From Streptomyces sp. NBC_01198 (GTDB lineage Bacteria > Actinomycetota > Actinomycetes > Streptomycetales > Streptomycetaceae), in the NCBI RefSeq assembly GCF_036010485.1, contig NZ_CP108568.1:6742001-6806000 (forward strand): a stretch of DNA of 64,000 nt, written 5' to 3'. The notes beneath the pieces are model-generated. The model was not told where the DNA came from, made no database searches, and saw nothing but the letters and a program-made list of their open reading frames with translations. Each line of letters starts with the position of its first letter. Position 1 is the first letter of the stretch. Positions 1-10,286 of this stretch are shown in pieces. The translations under genes were made by a program, and so were the position numbers.

Positions 1-76
1 CGCCCTTCCTCCGGATCGGCACTCACATCCCGAAACCCAGGCCAGCCACGTTGGCCGTGCGAAGGAACGCCCCACC

Positions 77-559
77 GTGAATCCCCTGATCCTCGTCTTC
101 ATCGTCCTCATCGGCGGCATGCTGCTCATGACCAGGTCGGCGAAGAGCAAGCAGCGCCAGGCCCTGGAGATGCGCAACAAGATGGAGCCCGGCTCCGGCA
201 TCCGCACCATCGGCGGTATGTACGCCGTGGTGAAGGAGGTCAACGAGGAGACGGTCCTGCTGGAGCTCACGGACGGGGTGCACGCGCACTTCACCAAGGG
301 CGCCATCTCCACCGTCCTCAGTGAGCAGGAGTTCAACCGGATCGTGCACGGTATCGAGCCGGAGGACCCGGAGGACGACGTCGAAGCCGTGGACGACGCG
401 GACGAGGCTGTCGAGACCGGCGAGCCGACCCCCGCCGTGGCCTCCGCGGAGACCGTGGTGACGGGCGAGGCGCACGGGCAGGACTCGGCCGAGGATCGCG
501 TGGAGCTGAAGAAGGCCGAGGGCGGGCCGGGGCTGGGCGGCTCCGACGCCACCAAGTAA
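77..559 (+). CDS. yajC: Preprotein translocase subunit YajC
   Basis: Small accessory subunit of the Sec translocon that associates with SecDF at the cytoplasmic membrane. The 160-residue product has one N-terminal membrane helix (about residues 2-18), a conserved YajC core to about residue 95 and a long acidic, Ala/Glu/Val-rich tail typical of actinobacterial versions. A GTG start preceded by GAAGGAA is chosen. It lies 78 bases upstream of secD in the usual yajC-secD-secF order. The 76 bases before it carry no recognisable gene; ruvB would be expected further upstream. The family call is firm; the function of the acidic tail is not known. Confidence 0.95.
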   Translation: MNPLILVFIVLIGGMLLMTRSAKSKQRQALEMRNKMEPGSGIRTIGGMYAVVKEVNEETVLLELTDGVHAHFTKGAISTVLSEQEFNRIVHGIEPEDPEDDVEAVDDADEAVETGEPTPAVASAETVVTGEAHGQDSAEDRVELKKAEGGPGLGGSDATK

Positions 560-637
560 GGGTCCGGTACGCGCAACACTCGTCACCGCCCGTGAGCGCG
601 CAGCCTCCGGTGCGGTCGGACAGGGAGAAACAAGAAG

Positions 638-2443
638 GTGGCAGCAGCCAAGAAGGGCCGCAGGTCCTCGGGGAGTCAGGGATACCCCGAGCGCGCTCTG
701 GCCGTGATCCTCATCGCCCTGGTGGCGATGACCGGAGGCATCTTTCTCTCCGGTGACACCACCCCCCGGCTCGGCATCGACCTGGCGGGCGGCGTCAGCA
801 TCACGCTGACCGCCAAGGAGGGCCAGGGCAGCGCGGTGAACAAGTCGAACATGGACACCGCGGTCAGCATCATCAACAACCGTGTCAACGGTCTTGGCGT
901 CTCCGAGGCGGAGGTGCAGACCGAGGGATCGAAGAACATCATCGTCAACATCCCGAAGGGCACCAACGCCGACCAGGCGGAAAAGCAGGTCGGCACCACG
1001 GCCCAGCTGTTCTTCCGCCAGGTGCTCGCCACCGACATCGGTGTGCCCGCGCCCACCCCGACCCCGTCGGGCAGTGCGACCCCTTCCGGTACTCCCTCCG
1101 GGACCCCCTCCGGTTCGCCGTCGTCCACGCCGAGCGGCAAGGCGACCCCGAAGTCCAGCGCCTCCGGCAGCCCGTCCGCCAGTTCCAGCGCCCAGGGCCG
1201 CGCCGTCACCGGCGCGCTGACCTCCGGCGTCAACAAGGCGCCGACCCCGCTGCCGACCTCGCCGCCGGCCACCGCCCCGGGCACCGTCCCCGGCACCACC
1301 ACCCCGGGCGCCACGGGCGGCAGCACGGACGTGTCGATCCCGACCGACATGCAGGCCAAGTTCGCCGCGCTCGACTGCTCCAACGTCAAGCAGCGCACCG
1401 CGATCACCCAGGGTGCCGCGCCGAAGGAGAAGGTCATCGCCTGCGGCCAGCAGAGCGGCCAGTGGGAGAAGTACGTGCTCGGCCCCTCCCTGATCGACGG
1501 CAAGCGCATCTCGGGCGCCAACGCCTCCTTCGACACCCAGCAGGGCAACGGCTGGGTGGTGAACCTGACCTTCGACTCCGCGGGAGCCGGCCAGTTCACC
1601 AAGGTCACCGGTGACCTGTCCAGCCAGGCCGAGCCGAACAACCGCTTCGCCATCGACCTGGACGGCAACGTCCAGTCCGCGCCCTCCGTGCACGAGGCGC
1701 TGCCCGGCGGCAGCGCCCAGATCTCCGGCGGGTTCAAGCAGGGCGAGGCCGAGGACCTGGCCAACGTGCTGAAGTACGGTTCGCTGCCGCTGACCTTCCA
1801 GACCCAGGACCGCACCACGGTCTCGGCCGCACTCGGCGGCGAGCAGCTGCGCGGCGGTCTGATCGCCGGCGCCGTGGGCCTCGCCCTGGTCGTGATCTAC
1901 ATGTTCGCCTACTACCGCGGCCTGAGCTTCGTCGCCATCGCGAGCCTGGTGATGTCGGCGGCCCTCACGTACACGATCATGTGCCTGCTCGGCCGGGCCA
2001 TCGGCTTCGCGCTGAACCTGCCGGCGGTCGCCGGTGCCATCGTGGCCATCGGTATCACCGCCGACTCCTTCATCGTGTTCTTCGAACGCATCAGAGACGG
2101 GTTGCGGGAGGGCCGGTCGCTGCAGCCGGCCGTGGCCACCGGCTGGCCGCGTGCCCGGCGCACCATCCTGGTGTCGGACTTCGTGTCCTTCCTGGCCGCC
2201 GCGGTCCTCTACGTGGTCACCGTCGGCAAGGTCCGCGGGTTCGCGTTCACCCTCGGTCTGACGACGCTGCTCGACGTCGCCGTGGTCTTCCTGTTCACCA
2301 TGCCGCTGATGACGATCCTGGCTCGCCACAAGTTCTTCGCCCAGGGCCACAAGTGGTCCGGTCTCGACCCGAAGAGCCTCGGAGTCAAGGCGCCGCTGCG
2401 CCGCGTCCGCCGTACTCACAGCTCCGAGACGAAGGAAGCCTGA
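638..2443 (+). CDS. secD: Protein translocase subunit SecD
   Basis: Proton-motive-force-driven partner of SecF that helps complete protein translocation across the membrane. The 601-residue protein has TM1 at about residues 20-38, the LGIDLAGGV motif at about 45, a periplasmic head, and a five-helix membrane block from about residue 407. A Pro/Ser/Thr-rich low-complexity stretch at about 135-227 (TPTPSGSATPSGTPSG-like) is inserted in the first extracytoplasmic domain, as in other streptomycetes. The GTG start follows GGGAGAAA. The TGA stop shares its last base with the secF ATG, so the two are probably translationally coupled. Confidence 0.97.
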   Translation: MAAAKKGRRSSGSQGYPERALAVILIALVAMTGGIFLSGDTTPRLGIDLAGGVSITLTAKEGQGSAVNKSNMDTAVSIINNRVNGLGVSEAEVQTEGSKNIIVNIPKGTNADQAEKQVGTTAQLFFRQVLATDIGVPAPTPTPSGSATPSGTPSGTPSGSPSSTPSGKATPKSSASGSPSASSSAQGRAVTGALTSGVNKAPTPLPTSPPATAPGTVPGTTTPGATGGSTDVSIPTDMQAKFAALDCSNVKQRTAITQGAAPKEKVIACGQQSGQWEKYVLGPSLIDGKRISGANASFDTQQGNGWVVNLTFDSAGAGQFTKVTGDLSSQAEPNNRFAIDLDGNVQSAPSVHEALPGGSAQISGGFKQGEAEDLANVLKYGSLPLTFQTQDRTTVSAALGGEQLRGGLIAGAVGLALVVIYMFAYYRGLSFVAIASLVMSAALTYTIMCLLGRAIGFALNLPAVAGAIVAIGITADSFIVFFERIRDGLREGRSLQPAVATGWPRARRTILVSDFVSFLAAAVLYVVTVGKVRGFAFTLGLTTLLDVAVVFLFTMPLMTILARHKFFAQGHKWSGLDPKSLGVKAPLRRVRRTHSSETKEA

Positions 2444-3636
2444 TGTCCAAGCTCGGCACTCTCGGTCACCGGCTGCACCGGGGCGAGGTCAGTTACGACT
2501 TCGTGGGCAAGCGCAAGCTCTGGTACGGGGTCTCGCTGCTGATCACGGTCGTCGCGGTCGTCGGACTCGTGGTGAACGGCCTCAAGCTCGGCATCGAGTT
2601 CTCCGGCGGCGCGGTCTTCACCACGCCCAAGACCTCGTTCTCCGTCTCCGAGGCGCAGGACAAGATCGCCGGCGACACCGCGGGCCACCACGCCACCGTC
2701 CAGCGGCTGGGCTCCGGCAAGCTGCGTATCCAGGTCAGCGACATCTCGACGTCGACCTCGAAGGAGGTCCAGCAGAAGATCGCCGGCGACCTCAAGCTCG
2801 ACACCACGAAGATCGACGCCGAGATCGTCGGCCCCAGCTGGGGCAAGGAGATCTCGCAGAAGGCCCTGAAGGGTCTGATCATCTTCCTGGTGCTGGTGGT
2901 CATCTACCTGGCCGTCGCCTTCGAGTGGCGGATGGCGGTGGCGGCGCTGGTCGCGCTGCTGCACGACATCACGATCACCACCGGTGTCTACGCCATCGTC
3001 GGCTTCGAGGTCAGTCCCGGTACGGTGATCGGTCTGCTGACCATCCTCGGTTACTCCCTGTACGACACCGTCGTGGTCTTCGACGGTCTCAAGGAAGCCA
3101 CCAGGAACATCACCAAGCAGAACCAGCGCACCTACAGCGAGTACGCCAACCGCAGCCTCAACGGCACGCTGGTGCGGTCGATCAACACCACCGTGGTGGC
3201 GCTGCTGCCGGTCGCCGCGCTGCTGTTCATCGGCGGTGGCCTGCTCGGGGCGGGCGTGCTCAACGACATCGCGCTCGCGCTGTTCGTCGGCCTCACCGCC
3301 GGCGCCTACTCCTCGATCTTCATCGCGACCCCGATCGTGGCGGACCTCAAGGAGCGCGAGCCGCAGATGCGCGCGCTGCACAAGCGGGTGCTCGCCAGGC
3401 GCGCGTCCGACGTGCAGAAGGCCAAGGAGGCCGTGGCCCGCGGCGAGGACCCGGCGGCCGCGGCCGAGGACGACGACGTGCTCGACCGGGACGGCGGCGA
3501 CGAGGAGGCCACCGCCTCCGCGGCGGCCGGCGTGGTCGGCCCCCGCTCGCAGGCCGGCACCACCCGCAGCCCGCGCACCCAGCCGGGCAGCCGGGGCAGC
3601 CGCGGCCGGAACCGCCCCTCCGGCAAGCGGCGCTGA
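2443..3636 (+). CDS. secF: Protein translocase subunit SecF
   Basis: Membrane partner of SecD in post-translational protein export. The product is 397 residues, with TM1 at about residues 27-46, the LGIEFSGG motif just after it, an extracytoplasmic domain, then five membrane helices including the segment around GLLTILGYSLYDTVVVFD. The C-terminal 80 residues are a charged Arg/Ala/Gly-rich cytoplasmic tail. The ATG overlaps the secD stop (TGATG). The open frame extends upstream inside secD, but SecD homology there and the overlap fix the start here. A strong hairpin follows the stop. Confidence 0.97.
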   Translation: MSKLGTLGHRLHRGEVSYDFVGKRKLWYGVSLLITVVAVVGLVVNGLKLGIEFSGGAVFTTPKTSFSVSEAQDKIAGDTAGHHATVQRLGSGKLRIQVSDISTSTSKEVQQKIAGDLKLDTTKIDAEIVGPSWGKEISQKALKGLIIFLVLVVIYLAVAFEWRMAVAALVALLHDITITTGVYAIVGFEVSPGTVIGLLTILGYSLYDTVVVFDGLKEATRNITKQNQRTYSEYANRSLNGTLVRSINTTVVALLPVAALLFIGGGLLGAGVLNDIALALFVGLTAGAYSSIFIATPIVADLKEREPQMRALHKRVLARRASDVQKAKEAVARGEDPAAAAEDDDVLDRDGGDEEATASAAAGVVGPRSQAGTTRSPRTQPGSRGSRGRNRPSGKRR

Positions 3637-3655
3637 ACGGAGCACCAGCGGTCAC

Positions 3656-3692
3656 CACGAGCCGCCCGGCCGTCACGGCCGGGCGGCTCGTG
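3656..3692 (+). terminator. Intrinsic terminator after secF
   Basis: Perfect 17-bp inverted repeat with a TCA loop, 20 bases after the secF stop. No T-tract follows, as is usual in streptomycetes. It probably separates yajC-secDF from apt. Confidence 0.8.
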
Positions 3693-3754
3693 CGTGCCGC
3701 AGGGGGCACAATGCGGGGAGAGACGTCCATCAGGAAGCCGAGGAAAACAGCGCG

Positions 3755-4315
3755 ATGACCACCACGCAGACCGCGTCCGCCGAGTTGCGCGAGCTGCTGC
3801 TCGCCCACATCAGGGACGTACCGGACTACCCGGAGCCCGGAGTGACGTTCAAGGACATCACCCCGCTGCTGGCCGACGCGACCGCCTTCGGCGCCCTGGT
3901 GGAGGCACTGGCCGCGCTGTGCGCCGAGCGCGGTGCCACCAAGGTCGTCGGCCTGGAGGCACGCGGCTTCATCCTTGCCGCCCCGGCGGCCGCCCGCGCG
4001 GGCCTGGGCTTCGTACCGGTGCGCAAGGCCGGCAAGCTGCCCGGCGACACCCACGGCACGGCCTACCAGCTGGAGTACGGCACCGCGGAGATCGAGGTCC
4101 ACACCGACGCCTTCGCCCCCGGCGACCGGGTGCTGGTGATCGACGACGTGCTGGCCACCGGCGGCACCGCGGAGGCCAGCCTGGAACTGGTCCGCCGTAC
4201 CGGCGCCACCATCGCCGGCGTGGCCGTGCTGCTTGAGCTGACCTTCCTCGGCGGCCGCGAGCGGCTGCTGCCGGCCCTGGGGGACGCCCCGCTGGACGCG
4301 CTGGTCACCGTCTGA
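3755..4315 (+). CDS. apt: Adenine phosphoribosyltransferase
   Basis: Purine salvage enzyme that converts adenine and PRPP to AMP and pyrophosphate in the cytoplasm. The 186-residue product matches the usual family size. The N-terminal FKDITPLL motif and the PRPP-binding loop VLVIDDVLATGGTA are intact, as is the VGLEARGFI segment. The ATG preceded by GGAAGCCGAGG is chosen; the frame is open further upstream into the secF tail but has no homology there. It lies between secF and relA, the standard actinobacterial order. Confidence 0.96.
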   Translation: MTTTQTASAELRELLLAHIRDVPDYPEPGVTFKDITPLLADATAFGALVEALAALCAERGATKVVGLEARGFILAAPAAARAGLGFVPVRKAGKLPGDTHGTAYQLEYGTAEIEVHTDAFAPGDRVLVIDDVLATGGTAEASLELVRRTGATIAGVAVLLELTFLGGRERLLPALGDAPLDALVTV

Positions 4316-4502
4316 GACCTGCGCGGCCCCCGGGGCCCGGCGGCCCGCCACGCGGCCGTACAACGCCGTACAGCGCCGTACGGCCCCTCGCACCCTCCGC
4401 CCGGACGCCGCCGGCCGGGTCCGGGGCGCCCGGGGGCTCCGCGCGCCCGGGTGTCGGCGCAGGTCGATACCATGGAAGTTCTACCCCGCGTGAGGAGTGC
4501 TC

Positions 4503-6962
4503 TTGCCAGACCAGGCCCAGCCACTCGACGCCGCGGGCGGTACGGAACCGGCCGCGCGCGGCACGGACACGCCCGCTGACGCCGCGACCGCGGAGGCCGA
4601 GCCCCAGCCCGACGCTCCCGCCGTCCGTCCGGTGCGCACCCCGGGCAGTGTCGCGCCGACCCGCCCCGGCGCGTCCTCCAGCCGGGTCCGCGCCCGGCTG
4701 GCCCGGCTCGGCGTGCAGCGCTCCAGCCCGTACAACCCGGTGCTCGAACCGCTGCTGCGGGTCGTCAGGGGCAACGACCCCAAGGGCGACAGCGCGCAGC
4801 TGCGGCAGATCGAGAGCGCGTACCAGGTCGCCGAGCGGTGGCACCGCGGCCAGAAGCGCAAGAGCGGCGACCCGTACATCACGCACCCGCTGGCCGTCAC
4901 CACCATCCTGGCCGAGCTGGGCATGGACCCGGCCACCCTGATGGCCGGACTGCTGCACGACACGGTCGAGGACACCGAGTACGGCCTGGACCAGCTGCGC
5001 AGGGACTTCGGTGACCAGGTCGCGCTGCTGGTGGACGGCGTCACCAAGCTGGACAAGGTCAAGTTCGGCGAGGCCGCGCAGGCCGAGACGGTCCGCAAGA
5101 TGGTCGTCGCCATGGCCAAGGACCCGCGCGTCCTGGTCATCAAGCTCGCCGACCGGCTGCACAACATGCGCACGATGCGCTACCTGAAGCGGGACAAGCA
5201 GGAGAAGAAGGCCCGCGAGACGCTGGAGATCTACGCCCCGCTGGCCCACCGGCTGGGCATGAACACCATCAAGTGGGAGCTGGAGGACCTGGCCTTCGCC
5301 ATCCTCTACCCCAAGATGTACGACGAGATCGTCCGGCTGGTCGCCGAGCGCGCGCCCAAGCGGGACGAGTATCTGGCCGTCGTCACCGACCAGGTCCAGC
5401 AGGACCTACGGGCCGCCAGGATCAAGGCCACCGTCACCGGCCGACCGAAGCACTACTACAGCGTCTACCAGAAGATGATCGTCCGCGGCCGGGACTTCGC
5501 GGAGATCTACGACCTGGTCGGCATCCGGGTGCTGGTCGACACGGTCAGGGACTGCTACGCGGCGCTCGGCACGATCCACGCGCGATGGAATCCGGTCCCC
5601 GGCCGGTTCAAGGACTACATCGCGATGCCGAAGTTCAACATGTACCAGTCGCTGCACACCACCGTGATCGGCCCCAGCGGCAAGCCCGTCGAGCTGCAGA
5701 TCCGTACGTTCGACATGCACCGCCGCGCCGAGTACGGCATCGCTGCGCACTGGAAGTACAAGCAGGAGGCCGTCGCCGGGGCGTCCAAGGTGCGCACCGA
5801 CAGCCCGCGCTCGGACAAGAAGGACGACGCGGTCAACGACATGGCCTGGCTGCGCCAGCTGCTCGACTGGCAGAAGGAGACCGAGGACCCGGGCGAGTTC
5901 CTGGAGTCGCTGCGCTTCGACCTGTCGCAGAGCGAGGTCTTCGTCTTCACGCCCAAGGGCGACGTCATAGCGCTGCCGGCCGGCGCCACCCCGGTGGACT
6001 TCGCCTACGCGGTGCACACCGAGGTCGGCCACCGCACCATAGGCGCGCGGGTCAACGGCCGGCTGGTCCCGCTGGAGTCCACCCTGGACAACGGCGACCT
6101 GGTCGAGGTGTTCACCTCCAAGGCGGCCGGCGCCGGCCCGTCCCGCGACTGGCTGGGCTTCGTCAAGTCGCCGCGGGCGCGCAACAAGATCCGCGCCTGG
6201 TTCTCCAAGGAGCGCCGCGAGGAGGCCGTCGAGCACGGCAAGGACGCCATCGCGCGGGCCATGCGCAAGCAGAACCTGCCGATCCAGCGGGTGCTGACCG
6301 GCGACTCGCTGGTCACCCTGGCGCACGAGATGCGCTACCCCGACATCTCCGCGCTGTACGCGGCGATCGGCGAGGGCCACATCACCGCGCAGTCCGTGGT
6401 GCAGAAACTGGTCGACGCGCTCGGCGGCGAGGAGGGCGCGACCGAGGACGTCGAGGAGATCACCGCCCCGTCTCCCGGCCGCAGCAAGCGCCGGGCCAAC
6501 GCCGACCCCGGGGTCGTGGTCAAGGGCACCAGCGACGTGTGGGTCAAGCTCTCGCGATGCTGCACCCCGGTGCCCGGCGACCCGATCATCGGCTTCGTCA
6601 CCCGGGGCAACGGCGTCTCGGTGCACCGCGCCGACTGCGTCAACGTCGACTCGCTGTCCCAGCAGCCCGAGCGGATCATCGACGTCGAGTGGGCTCCGAC
6701 CCAGTCCTCGGTCTTCCTGGTCGCCATCCAGGTCGAGGCGCTTGACCGGTCGCGGCTGCTGTCCGACGTCACCCGGGTGCTCTCCGACCAGCACGTCAAC
6801 ATCCTGTCCGCGGCCGTGCAGACCTCCCGCGACCGGGTCGCCACCTCGCGCTTCACCTTCGAGATGGGCGACCCCAAGCACCTCGGCCACGTGCTGAAGG
6901 CCGTCCGCGGCGTGGAGGGCGTCTACGACGTCTACCGCGTCACCTCGGGCCGCCAGCGCTAG
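4503..6962 (+). CDS. relA: Bifunctional (p)ppGpp synthetase/hydrolase RelA/SpoT
   Basis: Long Rel-family protein that makes and hydrolyses (p)ppGpp in the stringent response. The 819-residue protein has, in order, a low-complexity N-terminus, an HD hydrolase domain (THPLAV at about 120, HDTVED at about 151), a synthetase domain (about 309-412, with [17 protein letters not shown]), a TGS domain (about 475-540), a Cys-containing region ([10 protein letters not shown], about 685) and a C-terminal ACT domain (about 737-817). A TTG start is preferred because TGAGGAG lies 5 bases upstream; a GTG 6 bases earlier overlaps that Shine-Dalgarno. The 187-base gap before it holds three 10-base GCCGTACARC-like repeats at about 4355-4384. 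Confidence 0.96.
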   Translation: MPDQAQPLDAAGGTEPAARGTDTPADAATAEAEPQPDAPAVRPVRTPGSVAPTRPGASSSRVRARLARLGVQRSSPYNPVLEPLLRVVRGNDPKGDSAQLRQIESAYQVAERWHRGQKRKSGDPYITHPLAVTTILAELGMDPATLMAGLLHDTVEDTEYGLDQLRRDFGDQVALLVDGVTKLDKVKFGEAAQAETVRKMVVAMAKDPRVLVIKLADRLHNMRTMRYLKRDKQEKKARETLEIYAPLAHRLGMNTIKWELEDLAFAILYPKMYDEIVRLVAERAPKRDEYLAVVTDQVQQDLRAARIKATVTGRPKHYYSVYQKMIVRGRDFAEIYDLVGIRVLVDTVRDCYAALGTIHARWNPVPGRFKDYIAMPKFNMYQSLHTTVIGPSGKPVELQIRTFDMHRRAEYGIAAHWKYKQEAVAGASKVRTDSPRSDKKDDAVNDMAWLRQLLDWQKETEDPGEFLESLRFDLSQSEVFVFTPKGDVIALPAGATPVDFAYAVHTEVGHRTIGARVNGRLVPLESTLDNGDLVEVFTSKAAGAGPSRDWLGFVKSPRARNKIRAWFSKERREEAVEHGKDAIARAMRKQNLPIQRVLTGDSLVTLAHEMRYPDISALYAAIGEGHITAQSVVQKLVDALGGEEGATEDVEEITAPSPGRSKRRANADPGVVVKGTSDVWVKLSRCCTPVPGDPIIGFVTRGNGVSVHRADCVNVDSLSQQPERIIDVEWAPTQSSVFLVAIQVEALDRSRLLSDVTRVLSDQHVNILSAAVQTSRDRVATSRFTFEMGDPKHLGHVLKAVRGVEGVYDVYRVTSGRQR

Positions 6963-6996
6963 CTCCCCGGCGCGCCAGCCGCGTCCGCACAACGCT

Positions 6997-7036
6997 GAAC
7001 GGCCCCGGCACCTCGCAAGAGGTGCCGGGGCCGTTC
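6997..7036. terminator. Bidirectional terminator between relA and the DUF349 gene
   Basis: Perfect 18-bp stem closed by a GCAA tetraloop, placed between the stops of two convergent genes, so it can serve both strands. Confidence 0.9.
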
Positions 7037-7049
7037 ACCGCGTGCGACA

Positions 7050-8279
7050 CTAGCCGCCGAACTCCTGCAGGCCCTTGAGCGCCTGGTCCAGCAGCGCCTG
7101 GCGGCCCTCCAGCTCGGCCGCGAGCTTGTCGGCCTTCGCCGTGTTGCCCGCCGAGCGTGCCGCGTCGACCTGGTCGCGCAGCTTGTCCACCGCCGCCTGG
7201 AGCTGGCCGGTCAGGCCCGCCGCCCTGGCCCGCACCTCGGGGTTGGTGCGCCGCCACTCGGACTCCTCGGAGTCCGCCAGCGCCCGCTCCACGGTGTGCA
7301 TACGGCCCTCGATCCGCGGCCTGGCGTCCCGCGGCACGTGGCCGATGGCCTCCCAGCGCTCGTTGATCGTGCGGAAGGCGGCACGCGCCGCCTTGAGGTC
7401 GGTCACCGGCAGCAGCTTCTCGGCCTCCACGACCAGCTGCTCCTTGGCCGCCAGGTTGTCCCGCTGCTCGCCGTCGCGCTCGGCGAACACCTCGGCGCGG
7501 GCGGCGAAGAAGACGTCCTGGGCACCGCGGAAACGATTCCACAGATCGTCCTCGGCCTCGCGCTGCGCGCGCCCGGCCGCCTTCCACTCCGTCATCAGCT
7601 CCCGGTAGCGGGCCGCGGTCGGCCCCCAGTCGGTGGAAGCCGACAGCGCCAGCGCCTCGGTGACCAGCTTCTCCTTGGCCCGCCTGGCGTCCTCGCGCTG
7701 CGCGTCGAGCGACGCGAAGTGCGCCTTGCGGCGCTTGGAGAACACCGACCGCGCGTGGCTGAAACGGTGCCACAGCTCGTCGTCGGCCTTGCGGTCCAGA
7801 CGCGGCAGACCCTTCCAGGTGTCCACCAGCGCCCGCAGCCGCTCGCCGGCGGTGCGCCACTGCTCGCTCTCGGCCAGCTGCTCGGCCTCGGCGACCAGTT
7901 GCTCCTTGGCCGCCTTGGCCTCCTCGCTCTGCCTGGCCTTGGCCGCCCGGCGCTCCTCGCGCCGCGAGTCCACCAGCGCGACCAGCGCGTCGAGCCGGAC
8001 GCCGAGCGCCGCGAGATCGCCCACCGCGTGCGCCTCGGTCACCGAGGCCCGCAGGTGCTCGATCGCGGCCAGCGCGTCCTTCGGGGCGAGGTCGGTGGTC
8101 TGCACCCGCCGCTCCAGGAGGCCGATCTCCACCACGAGCCCCTCGTACTTGCGCTCGAAGTAGGCCAGCGCCTCCGCGGGAGAGCCCGCCTGCCACGAAC
8201 CGACCTCCCTCTCCCCGTCGGCCGTACGCACGTACACGGTCCCCGTCTCATCGACGCGGCCCCACGGGTCGCTGCTCAC
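7050..8279 (-). CDS. DUF349 repeat protein, function unknown
   Basis: A 409-residue, highly charged and largely helical protein carrying several copies of the DUF349 repeat, recognisable by recurring W-x5-R/LP and LW.RF/LWNRFR segments separated by about 70-80 residues. It lacks a signal peptide or membrane segment and is probably cytoplasmic. The family is widespread in actinobacteria and its biochemical role is not established. A GTG start preceded by GGAGGAGG is chosen over an in-frame ATG 18 codons upstream. It lies downstream of the cyclophilin gene on the same strand, with a candidate terminator between them. Confidence 0.88.
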   Translation of the reverse strand: MSSDPWGRVDETGTVYVRTADGEREVGSWQAGSPAEALAYFERKYEGLVVEIGLLERRVQTTDLAPKDALAAIEHLRASVTEAHAVGDLAALGVRLDALVALVDSRREERRAAKARQSEEAKAAKEQLVAEAEQLAESEQWRTAGERLRALVDTWKGLPRLDRKADDELWHRFSHARSVFSKRRKAHFASLDAQREDARRAKEKLVTEALALSASTDWGPTAARYRELMTEWKAAGRAQREAEDDLWNRFRGAQDVFFAARAEVFAERDGEQRDNLAAKEQLVVEAEKLLPVTDLKAARAAFRTINERWEAIGHVPRDARPRIEGRMHTVERALADSEESEWRRTNPEVRARAAGLTGQLQAAVDKLRDQVDAARSAGNTAKADKLAAELEGRQALLDQALKGLQEFGG

Positions 8280-8297
8280 AGCGCCTCCTCCACGTGA

Positions 8298-8325
8298 TGC
8301 CCTGCCGGCCGTCGGCCGGCGGGCA
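8298..8325 (-). terminator. Probable terminator after the cyclophilin gene
   Basis: A 12-bp stem with one bulged base and a GTC loop, located between the cyclophilin stop and the downstream DUF349 start on the same strand. Confidence 0.5.
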
Positions 8326-8425
8326 TCGTCCACAGTGTCTCTCCGGCCGGGCTGTGCGCACTGGCCGGTCCAACGCCAACATAGGCGACCATCGCCCCGG
8401 CTGTCCGCATCCGATGCGGGGGGAA

Positions 8426-9268
8426 TCAGGATTTGGTGACGGTCGCCTTGTTGATCACGGCGGTGGCGTTCGGAGCGCCGTCGCCCTGCCCGCCGCTGTT
8501 GTCACCCGCGGCGGCGATCTTGTTCAGCACCTTGAGACCGTCGGCGCTCATCGTGCCGAACGGAGTGTAGTTGGGCTGCAGCGGGCTGTCCTTGTAGACC
8601 AGGAAGAACTGGCTGCCCCCGGTGTTGGGGCCGCTGTTGGCCATCGCCACCGTCCCGGCCGGGTAGGTGACGCTGCCGCTGGGGTCGGCCTTGCCGAACG
8701 CGGTCAGGTTCTCGTCCGGGATCTTGTAGCCGGGGCCGCCGCTGCCCGTCGCGGTCGGGTCGCCGCACTGGAGCACGTAGATGCCGTTGGTGGTCAGCCG
8801 GTGGCAGCGGGTGTGGTCGAAGAAGCCCTTGTCCGCGAGGAACTTGAAGGAGTTCACCGTCGCGGGCGCCTTGGCCGCGTCCAGCGCGATCGGGATGGCG
8901 CCGCAGGTCGTCTGGAGCGTGAAGGTGTACTTCGCGCTCTTGTCGATCGTCGTCGCCGGTGCCTTCTTCCACGACGCGGTGCCGGGCTTGCCCGCGGCCG
9001 GCTTGGCGCACGGGTCCTTGACCGCCGGGGCCGTGGTGGGCGCCGTGGCGCTGGGGGTGGCGCCCGCCGCGTCGTCCTGCTTCTTGCTGCTGCCGTCGAA
9101 GGCGCCGGCCGCCACCGCGATGCCGCTCGCGGCGAGCAGCGCCACGACGACCCCGGCGATCAACAGGTTCCGGTGGCGCGACCTGCGGTGGACATCCACC
9201 CTGCGCGCCTGCTGCCGCTCGAACTTCTCCCGGGCGAGCTGCCGCCGCCGCTGATCCTTGGTGACCAC
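8426..9268 (-). CDS. Membrane-anchored peptidyl-prolyl isomerase (cyclophilin type)
   Basis: Predicted 280-residue cyclophilin that would catalyse proline cis-trans isomerisation outside the membrane. It has a charged cytoplasmic N-terminus, one membrane helix (about residues 33-55), an Ala/Thr/Pro-rich linker and a C-terminal cyclophilin domain from about residue 110. The domain contains FFDHTRCHRL, an AMANSGPNTGGSQFF segment and the YTPFG motif. The GTG start is supported by GGAGA 8 bases upstream; the frame is open upstream without homology. The adjacent DUF349 gene lies downstream on the same strand. Confidence 0.9.
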   Translation of the reverse strand: MVTKDQRRRQLAREKFERQQARRVDVHRRSRHRNLLIAGVVVALLAASGIAVAAGAFDGSSKKQDDAAGATPSATAPTTAPAVKDPCAKPAAGKPGTASWKKAPATTIDKSAKYTFTLQTTCGAIPIALDAAKAPATVNSFKFLADKGFFDHTRCHRLTTNGIYVLQCGDPTATGSGGPGYKIPDENLTAFGKADPSGSVTYPAGTVAMANSGPNTGGSQFFLVYKDSPLQPNYTPFGTMSADGLKVLNKIAAAGDNSGGQGDGAPNATAVINKATVTKS

Positions 9269-9561
9269 TTCGCCGTCTCCCGGTCGCTCGTGTCGTCTGC
9301 CGTCTGATGCGTCTGATGCGGGGTTTCCCTCGCCCCGTGGCGTATTGTGCCGCAGGCCATGTGAGCTGTGCGTTCGCTGTGTTCGCACGTCGTGGTCGCG
9401 AGTCGCGGCACGGTGTGTGCGCAAATCTTGGCGCCCGGTGGCGGGTCCAGTCCAGTCCGCCAACGCGCCGATGCGCGCCCGATACGTGTTCGCGACCGCG
9501 ATGTGCTCGCCGGTAGGCTCGTGAACCGCCGACACCGCCCGCGGACGACATAAGGACGAAC

Positions 9562-10275
9562 GTGCTCATTGCCGGGTTCCCCGCCGGGGCCTGGGGGACC
9601 AATTGTTATGTGGTCGCCCCCGCCGCCGGTGAGGAGTGCGTGATCATCGACCCGGGCCACCTCGCGACCCAGGGTGTCGAGGACGCGCTCGCCAAGCACC
9701 GCCTCAAGCCGGTCGCCGTCATCCTCAGCCACGGCCACATCGACCATGTCGCCTCGGTGATCCCGGTGTGCGGCGCGCACGACGTGCCCGCCTGGATCCA
9801 CCCGGAGGACCGCTACATGCTCGGCGACCCGGAGAAGGCACTCGGCCGGGCCATCGGCGAGCCGCTGATGGGCGAGCTGACCGTCGGCGAACCCGACGAC
9901 CTGCGGGAGCTGGCCGACGGCGGCACCCTGCCGCTGGCCGGCCTGGAGTTCGGCGTCGCGCACGCGCCCGGCCATACCAGGGGGTCGGTGACCTTCAGGC
10001 TGCCGGAGGCCGCGGACATCCCGTCCGTGCTGTTCTCCGGCGACCTGCTCTTCGCCGGCTCCGTCGGACGCACCGACCTGCCCGGAGGCTCCATGGAGCA
10101 GCTGTACGAGTCGCTGGCACGGGTGTGCCTGCCGCTCGACGACTCCACCGTGGTCCTGTCGGGACACGGCCCCCAGACGACCATCGGCCGCGAGCGCGCC
10201 GCCAACCCCTTCCTGGGCGAGGCGGCCCGCGGCTCAGGAGCCCCGCACACGGCGGCTCCACGACGAGGATTGTGA
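9562..10275 (+). CDS. Metallo-beta-lactamase-fold hydrolase (glyoxalase II-like)
   Basis: A 237-residue hydrolase of the metallo-beta-lactamase superfamily, probably a glyoxalase II-type thioesterase. The HGHIDH metal-binding motif follows a SHG sequence; further ligands are expected at the AHAPGHTRG histidine, the FSGDLLF aspartate and the SGHGPQT histidine. The GTG start follows AAGGACG. Its stop lies just before hisS, and the pair probably forms one transcript. The exact substrate cannot be told. The 293 bases between this gene and the divergent cyclophilin gene contain no further gene; a TAGGCT hexamer at 9514 is a weak -10 candidate. Confidence 0.9.
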   Translation: MLIAGFPAGAWGTNCYVVAPAAGEECVIIDPGHLATQGVEDALAKHRLKPVAVILSHGHIDHVASVIPVCGAHDVPAWIHPEDRYMLGDPEKALGRAIGEPLMGELTVGEPDDLRELADGGTLPLAGLEFGVAHAPGHTRGSVTFRLPEAADIPSVLFSGDLLFAGSVGRTDLPGGSMEQLYESLARVCLPLDDSTVVLSGHGPQTTIGRERAANPFLGEAARGSGAPHTAAPRRGL

Positions 10276-10286
10276 CGACTGCTGAC

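Noticed and set aside
1-76. 3' end of ruvB
   Set aside because: Expected from gene order, but 76 bases give no recognisable RuvB motif, so no feature was called.
23-2419. Long minus-strand open frame over yajC-secD
   Set aside because: Composition is repetitive Gly/Arg/Val without any family motif; it is a shadow of secD.
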